Shown: positions 37,032 through 45,872 of the stretch, piece after piece
Position numbering within the stretch: the stretch's first letter is position 1
Layout of the letters: each line of letters opens with the position of its first letter
Position numbers and translations under genes: made by a program
The notes under the pieces: generated by a model
Seen by the model: only the letters and a program-made list of their open reading frames with translations
What the model was told of the DNA's origin: nothing
The model's database searches: none
Source of the DNA: Paracoccaceae bacterium
GTDB lineage: Bacteria > Pseudomonadota > Alphaproteobacteria > Rhodobacterales > Rhodobacteraceae
Reading direction: 5' to 3'
Assembly (NCBI GenBank): GCA_902602765.1
Contig: CACKSH010000010.1
Coordinates: 1-64,000 of the forward strand
DNA: 64,000 nt

Positions 37032-38729
37032 ATGTTATCACGTCGAGATTTTCTACAAGTTGGAATGGCAACTACCGCAGTATATGGATCATCTGGGTTT
37101 GGTAATTTTTCTAAACTTGCTGCCCAACAAAAACTTAAGCAAGAAGATCTTTTAGAATTTGATACCTATGGAAACATATCATTAATTCACGTAACCGATA
37201 TTCATGGGCAATTGAAGCCCATATATTTTCGTGAGCCAGAGATTAATCTTGGTGTCGGCAGCGCGCTTGGGCAAGTCCCACACATTACGGGGGCTAATTT
37301 TCGGAAGATGTATGGAATAAATGATGGAAGCCCGTCCCATTATGCCCTAACACATAACGATTTTTCTGCTTTGGCTCAGCAATATGGGCGAGTTGGCGGC
37401 TTAGATAGAGTTGCAACAGTAATCAAAGCAATACGCGCTGATAGGCCAGACGCGATTCTTTTGGATGGTGGTGACACTTGGCATGGTTCGTATACATGCC
37501 ATCATTCGCAGGGCCAGGACATGGTAAATGTTATGAATGCTTTGAAAACCGAGGCTATGACATTTCACTGGGAGTTTACTTTAGGCTCAGATCGAGTCCA
37601 TGAAATAATAGACACTCTCCCATTTCCTGCGCTCGGTCAAAATATTTTTGATGCCGAATGGGATGAACCCGCTGATTATTTTGAGCCCTATACTTTTTTT
37701 GAAAGAGGAGGTTCAAAAATTGCCGTAATTGGTCAAGCATTTCCTTACATGCCAATAGCTAACCCGGGCTGGATGTTTCCCGAGTATAGCTTTGGTATAA
37801 GAGATGAAAATATGCAGGAAATGGTGAATGAGGTTCGCGGTTTGGGTGCGGACCTTGTAGTGGTATTATCTCATAACGGGTTCGACGTAGACAAAAAAAT
37901 GGCAAGCATTGTGAGCGGGATTGATATTATCCTGTCAGGTCATACTCACGATGCACTTCCAGAGCCAGTATTGATCAACGAAACAGTTATCGTCGCTTCT
38001 GGGTCTAATGGTAAGTTTGTAAGTAGAGTCGATTTGGATGTACGTAATGGTAAAATGATGGGGTTCAAACATAAGTTAATCCCAATTTTTTCTGATGTCA
38101 TTGCGCCAGATCCTGATATCGCTACTCTTATTGACGAAGAAAGGGCGCCATATAAAAGTCAATTGTCTGAGGTGATTGGGCAATCTCAAAGTTTGTTGTA
38201 TCGCAGAGGAAATTTCAATGGTACCTGGGACGATCTTATTTGTCAGGCTATGATAGAGGAGCGTGAAGCAGATATATCCATGTCGCCGGGAGTTAGGTGG
38301 GGACCCTCTATTTTACCTGGCCAAGACATTACAAGAGAAGATATTTGGAATGTAACTTCGATGAGTTATGGGAAGGTTTATCGAACTGAAATGACCGGTG
38401 AATTCCTACACGTAATTCTAGAAGATGTCGCGGATAATCTTTTCAATCCTGACCCGTATTATCAACAGGGTGGCGATATGGTTCGGATTGGAGGTATGGG
38501 ATATCGGATAGATATAAACAAATCTCAAGGTAGCCGAATCAGTGACTTAACACTTCTCAAAACTGGTGAAAGAATTGACCCCTCAAAAAATTATATAGTT
38601 GCTGGATGGGCTTCGGTTAACGAGGGTACTGAGGGCCCCCAGATTTGGGATCTCGTAGAGAATTATATTCGCCGAAATGGTAGTGTAAAAATTAATCCCA
38701 ATAATTCTGTTAACGTAATAGGTGCTTGA
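37032..38729 (+). CDS. soxB: Thiosulfohydrolase SoxB
   Basis: SoxB is a di-manganese 5'-nucleotidase-family enzyme that hydrolyses sulfate from SoxYZ-bound thiosulfonate. The 565-residue precursor has a Tat signal (LSRRDFLQVG) and the metal ligands in VTDIHGQ (Asp56/His58), DGGDTWHGS, LSHNGFD and LSGHTHDALPE. The nucleotidase C-terminal domain with RRGNFNGTWDDLICQAM follows. The length is normal. It starts after the soxA terminator, so its own promoter or read-through is needed. This is unrelated to sarcosine oxidase SoxB. Confidence 0.97.
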   Translation: MLSRRDFLQVGMATTAVYGSSGFGNFSKLAAQQKLKQEDLLEFDTYGNISLIHVTDIHGQLKPIYFREPEINLGVGSALGQVPHITGANFRKMYGINDGSPSHYALTHNDFSALAQQYGRVGGLDRVATVIKAIRADRPDAILLDGGDTWHGSYTCHHSQGQDMVNVMNALKTEAMTFHWEFTLGSDRVHEIIDTLPFPALGQNIFDAEWDEPADYFEPYTFFERGGSKIAVIGQAFPYMPIANPGWMFPEYSFGIRDENMQEMVNEVRGLGADLVVVLSHNGFDVDKKMASIVSGIDIILSGHTHDALPEPVLINETVIVASGSNGKFVSRVDLDVRNGKMMGFKHKLIPIFSDVIAPDPDIATLIDEERAPYKSQLSEVIGQSQSLLYRRGNFNGTWDDLICQAMIEEREADISMSPGVRWGPSILPGQDITREDIWNVTSMSYGKVYRTEMTGEFLHVILEDVADNLFNPDPYYQQGGDMVRIGGMGYRIDINKSQGSRISDLTLLKTGERIDPSKNYIVAGWASVNEGTEGPQIWDLVENYIRRNGSVKINPNNSVNVIGA

Positions 38730-38763
38730 TGCGCTTTGATATTGGTTGGAGACTAGTTTAATT

Positions 38764-40026
38764 ATGGCGAAAAGAAAAACTACTAGACGAGCATTCTTAA
38801 AAGGGTCAGTAGCTATAGGTGGCGCAGCTTTGACCGCGGGTACCTCCGTAAAAGCAAGTGAAGGCGATCCATTAATCACGGAAACGCAAGAGTGGGCTCA
38901 ATTTACTGGTGATGGTGTAGATGCAACACCATATGGTATGCCAATAGATTTTGAGTCAGACGTCGTCCGAAGAAATGTAGAATGGCTTACAGCGGACACA
39001 ATAAGTTCAGTGAATTTTACCCCAATTCACGCACTGGATGGAACGATTACTCCACAGGGCTGCGCTTTTGAGAGAAATCATTCAGGCGCTATCGAGCTCC
39101 CAAAAGAAGACTATCGACTGATGATTAACGGATTAGTAGACCGGCCGTTGGTGTTTACTTATGAAGATTTAGAGCGGTTTCCGCGAGAAAACCATGTATA
39201 TTTTTGTGAATGTGCAGCAAACACAGGAATGGAGTGGGCGGGAGCACAATTAAACGGCGCTCAATTTACGCATGGGATGATACATAATATGGAATATACA
39301 GGTATTCCATTGCGTGCTTTACTTAACGAGGCTGGGTTAAAACCTGAGGGATCGTGGATTTTTGTTGAAGGAGCAGATGCTTCATCTAACGGTCGATCAA
39401 TTCCAATCGAGAAAGCTCTTGATGATGTATTTGTAGCATTTAAGGCAAATGGAGAGGCACTACGTAAGGAGCACGGTTATCCTGTCAGACTGGTCGTTCC
39501 GGGGTGGGAAGGCAACATGTGGGTTAAGTGGCTGCGTCGTGTCGAAGTAACGGATCAGCCAATTGAAAGTCGTGAAGAGACATCGAAATATACTGATACT
39601 TTGGCAGACGGTACATCAAGAAAATGGACATGGGTCATGGATGCTAAATCAGTGATAACATCCCCAAGCCCACAAACCCCAATTACACACAATTCCGGTC
39701 CGTTAGTAATTACTGGTTTGGCCTGGTCGGGGCATGGTGCTATTACTCGCGTTGATGTTACACTGGATGGTGGAAAGAACTGGTATCAGGCGCGATTGGC
39801 AAAGCCTGGTGAAAGAAAAGCATTGACGCGGTTTTATTTGGATATTGATTGGAATGGAAAAGAAATGTTCCTACAAAGTCGGGCACATGATGAAACAGGC
39901 TATGTGCAACCGACCAAAGAACAGTTGAGAAATGTGCGTGGTCTAAATTCAATTTATCACAACAACTGTATTCAAACGTGGTGGGTGAAAAAAGGTGGTG
40001 AGGTCGAAAATGTCGAAGTCTCATAA
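38764..40026 (+). CDS. soxC: Sulfane dehydrogenase subunit SoxC (molybdoprotein)
   Basis: SoxC, with SoxD, oxidises the sulfane sulfur on SoxY by six electrons. It has a Tat signal (TTRRAFLKGS) and a sulfite-oxidase fold with the molybdenum ligand in FCECAANTG (probably Cys150) and a C-terminal dimerisation domain (ITGLAWSGHGAITRVDVTLDGG). I choose ATG 38764, six codons after a TTG, since it puts the twin arginines at residues 8-9. The protein has 420 residues. Overlap with the soxD start is 17 bases. Confidence 0.95.
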   Translation: MAKRKTTRRAFLKGSVAIGGAALTAGTSVKASEGDPLITETQEWAQFTGDGVDATPYGMPIDFESDVVRRNVEWLTADTISSVNFTPIHALDGTITPQGCAFERNHSGAIELPKEDYRLMINGLVDRPLVFTYEDLERFPRENHVYFCECAANTGMEWAGAQLNGAQFTHGMIHNMEYTGIPLRALLNEAGLKPEGSWIFVEGADASSNGRSIPIEKALDDVFVAFKANGEALRKEHGYPVRLVVPGWEGNMWVKWLRRVEVTDQPIESREETSKYTDTLADGTSRKWTWVMDAKSVITSPSPQTPITHNSGPLVITGLAWSGHGAITRVDVTLDGGKNWYQARLAKPGERKALTRFYLDIDWNGKEMFLQSRAHDETGYVQPTKEQLRNVRGLNSIYHNNCIQTWWVKKGGEVENVEVS

Positions 40027-40777
40027 TTTATTTATTACATCAGGCTTGAGTTTAATATTTATTTTGGCTCTGGCGTATAATTTTGCTGACAGAAATATTA
40101 CGCAATTACCTTCTGAGCCAAGAACGGTAAATGCAGAGTATGATTTTGATTTACGTATTATTGCTGCTGCAAACGCCGCAAATGTACCTCGAGAGGGAAA
40201 TGGCCCGTTAGGTTTGGGAAGAAAAGCACTTGTGGAAGAAATAAACGCTTGGGATTTAGATATTGCGCCTGATGGAACAGGACTTCCTATTGGATCTGGT
40301 TCTGTAAGCTATGGCGAGGAAATATTTTCTGAACAGTGTGGAGCTTGCCATGGTGATTTTGCCGAGGGAGTAGATCGGTGGCCGGAACTGGCTGGGGGAG
40401 AAGGTACACTTGCAGATGAAGATCCACTAAAAACTGTGGGGTCTTACTGGCCTTACCTTTCAACAGCATGGGACTATATTCACCGCTCAATGCCTTACGG
40501 TTATGCACAAAGTTTAAGTGATGATGACGTTTATGCCATGCTGGCATATATTCTCTATTCCAATGATATAATAGATGATGAAGAATTTGTTCTATCAAAT
40601 GAGAACTTCTTGGACGTGGAAATGCCTAATGCAAATGGTTTTATAATTGATGATCGCGATGCGACGGAGTACCCGTTTTTTAGTGCGAATCCATGTATGG
40701 AAGATTGTAAATTGAGCGTTGAGGTTACCATGCGAGCGAGAGTTCTTGATGTCACACCTGAAGACGATGGAACATAG
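40010..40777 (+). CDS. soxD: Sulfane dehydrogenase cytochrome SoxD lacking the second haem domain
   Basis: The product has 255 residues from ATG 40010 (GAGG 8 bases upstream; GTG 39995 is less likely). It includes a membrane anchor or signal (LFITSGLSLIFILALAYNFA) and a single haem domain with CGACH at 110-114. SoxD of Paracoccus-type systems is dihaem with about 350-380 residues. This one stops after CMEDC...VLDVTPEDDGT, which is where the linker to domain D2 begins. The 191 bases after the stop hold no CxxCH in any forward frame. It therefore equals the D1 form, which in Paracoccus is reported to remain catalytically active. Confidence 0.9.
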   Translation: MSKSHNLFITSGLSLIFILALAYNFADRNITQLPSEPRTVNAEYDFDLRIIAAANAANVPREGNGPLGLGRKALVEEINAWDLDIAPDGTGLPIGSGSVSYGEEIFSEQCGACHGDFAEGVDRWPELAGGEGTLADEDPLKTVGSYWPYLSTAWDYIHRSMPYGYAQSLSDDDVYAMLAYILYSNDIIDDEEFVLSNENFLDVEMPNANGFIIDDRDATEYPFFSANPCMEDCKLSVEVTMRARVLDVTPEDDGT

Positions 40778-40968
40778 ATTAGTTTATACTGTACGAAATT
40801 TTTGTGACTCAGATTTTATACCAGTTATATATCTGATGGATTAGTATTGTTTGGTTGGTTTAAGAATTAATTGCTAAAACGCACAAAAGTTATAAAAAAC
40901 ATTGAATTATTGAGACTTTTTTGCTGAAGTAGACTTATTAACTATGTAGCAAGAGACTCACTTTAAGA

Positions 40969-41310
40969 ATGTTAAAGTATTTATTCGCAGTTCAGACGGT
41001 ACTACTACTAGGATTTTATCCAGGTTCCGTCCACTCGGACGAAATTGACTTGCCAGTGGAAATCCTCAACATAGATGGGGATCCTGAATATGGTGAGTAC
41101 TTAGCAAGCGATTGCAAAACTTGTCATAAGTCAGATGGGGGAGGTGACAGTATACCAAATATTCATGGTAGGCCGAAAATTCAGTTGATCACTTTACTAT
41201 ATGCTTATCGTGAAAAAATAAAATTAAATCCAGTTATGCAGATGCAAGCTGGAAGACTAACAAATGAAGAGATTGTTGCCTTGGCTGCATATTTTGAAGG
41301 ACTCAATTAA
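40969..41310 (+). CDS. Monohaem c-type cytochrome (FccA/SoxE-like)
   Basis: This 113-residue precursor has a signal peptide (about 22 residues), one haem motif CKTCH near residue 51 and a cytochrome c553/FccA-like end, NPVMQMQAGRLTNEEIVALAAYF, with the axial Met. It is 23 bases before a FccB-like flavoprotein and is probably its electron-accepting subunit. It occupies the SoxE position, although Paracoccus SoxE is dihaem. It does not resemble the missing D2 domain of SoxD, but could accept electrons from SoxCD as well. Confidence 0.85.
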   Translation: MLKYLFAVQTVLLLGFYPGSVHSDEIDLPVEILNIDGDPEYGEYLASDCKTCHKSDGGGDSIPNIHGRPKIQLITLLYAYREKIKLNPVMQMQAGRLTNEEIVALAAYFEGLN

Positions 41311-41333
41311 TTGTTTTCAATGGGAGGAAAAAC

Positions 41334-42602
41334 ATGAAATTAGACAGACGAAATTTTATAGGAACCAGTGCAGCAATAGCTGCGGCAATGGCTGCTCCGA
41401 CAGTAATGGCAAGTGGTAAGCCAAGAGTTGTAGTGGTTGGTGGTGGAGCCGGAGGTGCTACTGCGGCTCGCTATATTGCAAAAGATAGTAAAGGCGCCAT
41501 AGATGTGACCTTGGTTGAACCTACAAGGAATTATTATACTTGCTTTTTTTCTAATCTATATATCGGTGGCTTTAGAAGTTTAGACAGTATTGGTCATAGC
41601 TATGGCAACCTAGCGACTGAGTATGGAATAAATGTTGTTCATGACTGGGCAGTAGGAATTGACCGAGGGTCAAAGACTGTTACTTTGGCTGGTGGAGCAA
41701 CCGTAAATTATGATCGTTTAATCTTATCGCCAGGTATCGATTTTATCGATGGATCGGTAGAAGGTTGGAGCATAAATGCTCAAAACAAAATGCCACATGC
41801 TTATAAAGCTGGTTCTCAAACTGAACTTTTAAAAGCGCAGATTGAAGCTATACCTCAGGGTGGCGTATTTGCGTTGGTAGCACCACCTAATCCGTATCGT
41901 TGCCCTCCAGGGCCATATGAGAGAGTATCAATGACTGCTCACTTACTGAAGTACCATGCTAACAATCCAACAGCAAAAATAATAGTGGCTGATCCTAAGC
42001 CCAAGTTTTCGAAGATGGGCTTATTCCAAGAAGGATGGGGCAACCATTATTCGGGAATGATCGATTGGGTTGGTTCTGAATTTGGTGGAGGTAACGTTTC
42101 TGTTGATCCTGATGCGATGACTGTGACAATTGACGGTGAAGTTACTAAGGTAGATGCCTGTAACGTCATACCTGCTATGAAGGCTGGTAGAATTTGTGAG
42201 ATTGCTGGAATAACAGAAGGCAATTGGGCACCAGTCTCCGGACATACGATGCAGAGCCGAGTTGATGAAAATATTCATGTCCTTGGAGATGCTTCGGCAC
42301 AAGGTGACATGCCTAAATCTGGATATTCAGCAAATTCTCAAGCAAAAGTGGCTGCTATGGCAGTCAGAGGAGCATTAACAGGTTCTAAGGTATTTCCTGC
42401 CAAATTCTCAAATACATGTTGGTCACTCGTTGATTCAAATGATGGCGTGAAGGTTGGTGCTACCTACGAAGCTACTGACGAGAAAATTGCAAAAATAGAC
42501 GGCTTTGTAAGTAAAACTGGTGAGTCAGCGGATCTGCGAAAAGCAACCTATGAAGAATCCATAGATTGGTACTCCGGCATTACAGCCGATATGTTTGGCT
42601 GA
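41334..42602 (+). CDS. soxF: Flavocytochrome c sulfide dehydrogenase flavoprotein (SoxF/FccB)
   Basis: This 422-residue flavoprotein oxidises sulfide in the periplasm. It has a Tat signal (DRRNFIGTSAAI), the FAD motif VVVVGGGAGGATAARY and all three FccB cysteines: Cys70 in YYTC (expected 8-alpha-cysteinyl FAD link), Cys190 in PYRCPPGPYER and Cys362 in NTCWSLV (redox disulfide). Spacing agrees with FccB. It is paired with the preceding monohaem cytochrome and ends the sox cluster. GGGAGGAAAA precedes the ATG. Confidence 0.94.
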   Translation: MKLDRRNFIGTSAAIAAAMAAPTVMASGKPRVVVVGGGAGGATAARYIAKDSKGAIDVTLVEPTRNYYTCFFSNLYIGGFRSLDSIGHSYGNLATEYGINVVHDWAVGIDRGSKTVTLAGGATVNYDRLILSPGIDFIDGSVEGWSINAQNKMPHAYKAGSQTELLKAQIEAIPQGGVFALVAPPNPYRCPPGPYERVSMTAHLLKYHANNPTAKIIVADPKPKFSKMGLFQEGWGNHYSGMIDWVGSEFGGGNVSVDPDAMTVTIDGEVTKVDACNVIPAMKAGRICEIAGITEGNWAPVSGHTMQSRVDENIHVLGDASAQGDMPKSGYSANSQAKVAAMAVRGALTGSKVFPAKFSNTCWSLVDSNDGVKVGATYEATDEKIAKIDGFVSKTGESADLRKATYEESIDWYSGITADMFG

Positions 42603-42618
42603 TAGCTTTTAAATCTAC

Positions 42619-42646
42619 TTAACCCCCAAGGTAACTTGGGGGTTAA
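42619..42646. terminator. Perfect 12-base hairpin between convergent soxF and photolyase-like gene
   Basis: TTAACCCCCAAG and CTTGGGGGTTAA are exact inverted copies around a GTAA tetraloop, 17 bases after the soxF stop and 46 before the end of the convergent gene. No long U run is seen on either strand. It likely serves as a bidirectional terminator or RNA-stabilising hairpin. Confidence 0.7.
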
Positions 42647-42692
42647 ATTAAATATTTATCATACTTACATCATATAAATTGATGAAATGGTA

Positions 42693-43874
42693 TTAATATA
42701 AACGCGTCAATAGATTTCCTATTTGTTCCTTAAATCGGAAAAACCCGTGGGTTGCATATGGCCAGGCGTTACGGTCATATCTGTTCGCGATTTTAATTAT
42801 CTTTGTATTTTCCAAGTTGAAGCTTTCAACGAGGTCGCGTGTGTGGCCAACTGTGACATAGTTCGTAAAAATGAAGTCAAAGTTCTGATTTTTTAGCTCG
42901 TCTAGGGTTTCTATCAAACTGACTGACCCCAATTTATCTTGCCAACGAGACAGAGCGTCTTCTAATAATGTCGTTTTAAAATTATGTTGTAAAGTAGATG
43001 GGTTAAATGGCGTGAGATCGCTTTTGGGTTGAAGGCAGAATATTTTTTCTGAATTCGGTAGTAGCTCTTTTAAAACTGACCAATCCATATCCTCAGAATG
43101 TAGCAAAATTGCATATTTCGTTTGCTTGTATGGAATTTCATCAAATGAAATAGGTACCCTTTCAGGATTTTTACTGCCGAGGATTATTTGCGGGGTTGAT
43201 GATAAATTCATTTTCGAGAAACGGTCTTTTGTAAACTTTTTAATATTCTGTGCTGAAGCCATATACGTTTTCCCTACTGTTTGAGCTCCGCCAACCCATC
43301 GCCAACTTAATGTATTCGATGCGGGGTCTCCGTCCAGTAAGTGACGCAGAAAAAAATCTGCTCCAAGCTCCCAAGGTAGCTCCAATGTATGAATCCAGAT
43401 TGATGCAAACCACATTCTGGCATGGTTATGCAAATAGCCTGTGTCGAACAACTCTTTTGCCCAGATATCAAAACAATCTATACCAGTGTTTCCTTGACAC
43501 GCATCCTCCCAAGACTTTCGAAAACCAGATTGTGTTTGCAGTTGATCTAGGAGCCGATTTAAATTTGAGCGGTAATCTGCCCAAACGCTTGGCCGCATTT
43601 CTAACCACCCTTTCCAGTAGGTGCGCCAGAATATTTCTTGGATAAATTTTTCTGCACTTTTTGTTGAATGTGAACAAAGTACAGATTTTAGCACTTCAAT
43701 TTCGGTTATAGCCCTATGCCGAATGTAAGGCGATAGCATAGACACGTGTGTATGATTATTTTGCCCAAGATCATAGTTTCTTAATGCTGTATAATCTTTG
43801 CCAGCAGAAGGTAAGAACGCCTTTAAACGTTCAAGCCCGGCTTGCCTGGACGGTAGTAATTCGAAGTTGCTCAT
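42693..43874 (-). CDS. Photolyase/cryptochrome-like FAD-binding protein with reversed domain order
   Basis: This 393-residue protein has the FAD-binding helical domain of photolyases at its N terminus (about residues 50-215): EIFWRTYWKGWLE, the strongly conserved TGYLHNHARMWFAS, and LLDGDPASNTLSWRWVGG. The C-terminal half, about 235-393, is an alpha/beta region (KYAILLHSEDMDW, FDFIFTNYVTVGHTRDLV). In classical photolyases the alpha/beta antenna domain comes first and the FAD domain last, so this looks circularly permuted or fused. It may repair DNA or sense blue light; neither is demonstrated. It is leftward and 57 bases after the AraC regulator. Confidence 0.75.
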   Translation of the reverse strand: MSNFELLPSRQAGLERLKAFLPSAGKDYTALRNYDLGQNNHTHVSMLSPYIRHRAITEIEVLKSVLCSHSTKSAEKFIQEIFWRTYWKGWLEMRPSVWADYRSNLNRLLDQLQTQSGFRKSWEDACQGNTGIDCFDIWAKELFDTGYLHNHARMWFASIWIHTLELPWELGADFFLRHLLDGDPASNTLSWRWVGGAQTVGKTYMASAQNIKKFTKDRFSKMNLSSTPQIILGSKNPERVPISFDEIPYKQTKYAILLHSEDMDWSVLKELLPNSEKIFCLQPKSDLTPFNPSTLQHNFKTTLLEDALSRWQDKLGSVSLIETLDELKNQNFDFIFTNYVTVGHTRDLVESFNLENTKIIKIANRYDRNAWPYATHGFFRFKEQIGNLLTRLY

Positions 43875-43931
43875 TGAAACTCATCATTTGCCTGTTCTAT
43901 GTAGTTAGAAGGAATTATGAAAATTTCAATT

Positions 43932-44942
43932 TCAGTTTAAATGCCAACCTTTTTGTAAGGAAGTAGGCGAGATATTATATATCGCTTTAAATTGGCGATA
44001 AAGATGTGATGCGCTATTGAAGCCTGTCGCCGTTGCTATCTGTGTTATTGACATATTTGTTTCATTTAGTAGCGCATGCGCTCTTTCTAACCGAAGTGAA
44101 TAATAAAATTTTATTGGGGATTGCTGAGTATATCTTTTAAATAGTCGCTCTAGTTGGCGGCGAGAAATTTCTAATATTTCGCACATTTTAATCAATGGTA
44201 ATGGATCCTCTACGGTTTCAGTCATTACTTGAATAGCTGTTATTAAATGAAGGTTACGGGATCCTAACGCTACAGATAAAGAAGATTTTTGTGGAGCCTT
44301 TTGCCCACTAACTCTTTTGTGAATACACATGTCTGCAACTACGACCGCGACGTCTCTACCTAGACTTTCCTCAATTAAATGCAGCATCATATCAGTAGCT
44401 GCGCTGCCGCCCCCACAGGTAATTAAGTTTTTTTCAATTTCAAAAAGACTTTGCGTTGGTAAAAGGTTATGAAAAGTCTCAATAAATCCAGGCTGATTTT
44501 CCCAATGTAGTGTAAATTTGGATGCTCCTATTATGCCAGCTTGTGCGAGAGCGTAAGCGCCCGTGCAAATACCGCCAAATTTTGATCCCATTCGGTGTTG
44601 ACGCCTTATCCAACTAATGACTTTCTCGTCTGCAGTGAACATTGGCTCGACACCAGAGCATACAAAAATCGTCGCATTTTTTTGAACGTTTTCTAACTTC
44701 GTGTCTGGGCTTATAACTACCCCATTTGAACAGGTAACGGGTAGGTTATTTGGGGTTAAGATATGCCAGTTATAGATTTCTTTTTGTGTAAGCTGATTGA
44801 CTATTCTTAGAGGTTCTAATGCGGAACTAAACGCAAGCATTGTCAATTTTGGCAATAATAAAAAATAAAATACTTGCTTTTCCCTGTAATCATTAAGGGT
44901 AAAACTTGCTGCACCTTTAGAAACAAATTTTTCATTTACCAT
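43932..44942 (-). CDS. GlxA/AraC-family transcriptional regulator (GbdR-like)
   Basis: This 336-residue regulator has an N-terminal DJ-1/PfpI-like domain (FYFLLLPKLTMLAFSSALEPLRI through GGICTGAYALAQAG) and a C-terminal AraC helix-turn-helix pair (ILEISRRQLERLFKRYTQQSP, MSITQIATATGFNSASHLYRQFK). The DJ-1 Cys is retained. The N-terminal sequence pattern is like GbdR/CdhR regulators, which control glycine betaine, carnitine and sarcosine degradation. Sarcosine oxidase genes lie 20 kb to the left and could be targets. This role is inferred from similarity and context only. Confidence 0.85.
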   Translation of the reverse strand: MVNEKFVSKGAASFTLNDYREKQVFYFLLLPKLTMLAFSSALEPLRIVNQLTQKEIYNWHILTPNNLPVTCSNGVVISPDTKLENVQKNATIFVCSGVEPMFTADEKVISWIRRQHRMGSKFGGICTGAYALAQAGIIGASKFTLHWENQPGFIETFHNLLPTQSLFEIEKNLITCGGGSAATDMMLHLIEESLGRDVAVVVADMCIHKRVSGQKAPQKSSLSVALGSRNLHLITAIQVMTETVEDPLPLIKMCEILEISRRQLERLFKRYTQQSPIKFYYSLRLERAHALLNETNMSITQIATATGFNSASHLYRQFKAIYNISPTSLQKGWHLN

Positions 44943-45054
44943 CTGATTTAATCCAAAAGAGATATTAAGTATAAAATCAGCTCAATAATTTAACAAGAAA
45001 ATCTATCGTAAAGGAATTTTAGAAAAACTGTAGGTTTCACGAAATCTTTTAGGG

Positions 45055-45085
45055 TTGACCTATTGCAGCCGCCGTTCGCTAATAC
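45055..45085 (+). promoter_or_regulatory. Possible clpP promoter
   Basis: TTGACC at 45055-45060 and TAATAC at 45080-45085 are separated by 19 bases, longer than optimum. It is 45 bases before the clpP ATG. A heat-shock-type element could overlap, but I cannot define one. Confidence 0.3.
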
Positions 45086-45129
45086 TAAAACAATAAATGA
45101 ACTTTAAAAGAATAAGAGGCAGAGGCTCC

Positions 45130-45756
45130 ATGAAAGATCCAATTGACGTTTATATGAACACCATGGTTCCAATGGTTGTGGAACAAACCAGTCGCGGCGA
45201 AAGAGCATATGATATTTTCTCAAGACTACTCAAAGAGCGTATTATCTTTTTAAATGGCCCAGTGCACGACGGAATGTCTAGTTTGGTAGTAGCTCAACTT
45301 TTACATCTTGAGGCTGAAAATCCAACTAAAGATATTAGTATGTACATAAACAGCCCGGGGGGAGTGGTGACATCTGGTTTGTCAATTTATGACACAATGC
45401 AATACATAAAGCCAAAAGTTTCGACCCTTGTTGTAGGGCAGGCGGCGTCTATGGGATCACTTTTACTGACTGCTGGGGAGAAGGGAATGCGGTTTTCGCT
45501 ACCAAACAGCAGAGTTATGGTCCACCAACCTTCTGGTGGATATGAAGGTCAGGCGACTGATATTATGATCCACGCCGAAGAAACCTTAAAACTTAAAAAG
45601 AGATTGAACGAAATCTATGTTCATCATACTGGGCAAAAATATGAGACTGTAGAGGCAGCTTTAGAAAGAGATAATTTTATGTCGCCAGAGGATGCCAAGG
45701 ATTGGGGATTGATCGACGAAATCGTGACAGAGCGCTCAACTGATGATGAAAAATAA
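45130..45756 (+). CDS. clpP: ATP-dependent Clp protease proteolytic subunit
   Basis: ClpP is the tetradecameric serine protease chamber. The start ATG 45130 gives [20 protein letters not shown], the family N terminus, preceded by AGAGG; an earlier ATG at 45097 would add 11 basic residues. The product has 208 residues with catalytic Ser107 in [10 protein letters not shown] and His132 in VMVHQPSGG. It is 116 bases ahead of clpX, the standard pair. Confidence 0.96.
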   Translation: MKDPIDVYMNTMVPMVVEQTSRGERAYDIFSRLLKERIIFLNGPVHDGMSSLVVAQLLHLEAENPTKDISMYINSPGGVVTSGLSIYDTMQYIKPKVSTLVVGQAASMGSLLLTAGEKGMRFSLPNSRVMVHQPSGGYEGQATDIMIHAEETLKLKKRLNEIYVHHTGQKYETVEAALERDNFMSPEDAKDWGLIDEIVTERSTDDEK

Positions 45757-45872
45757 TACAATAGTTGGTCATAAATTATAAAAATACAATTGTAGCTTGC
45801 TAATGAGTATCTTAAACTTATAGTTGATAGAACGCTAAAAGAATAGAATTTTAGGGCTTTGAAAGGATTAAT

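Noticed and set aside
40969-41310. Detached D2 domain of SoxD
   Set aside because: The protein has its own signal peptide and a c553/FccA-like haem fold, and is next to an FccB-like flavoprotein. It is better explained as the flavocytochrome c subunit.
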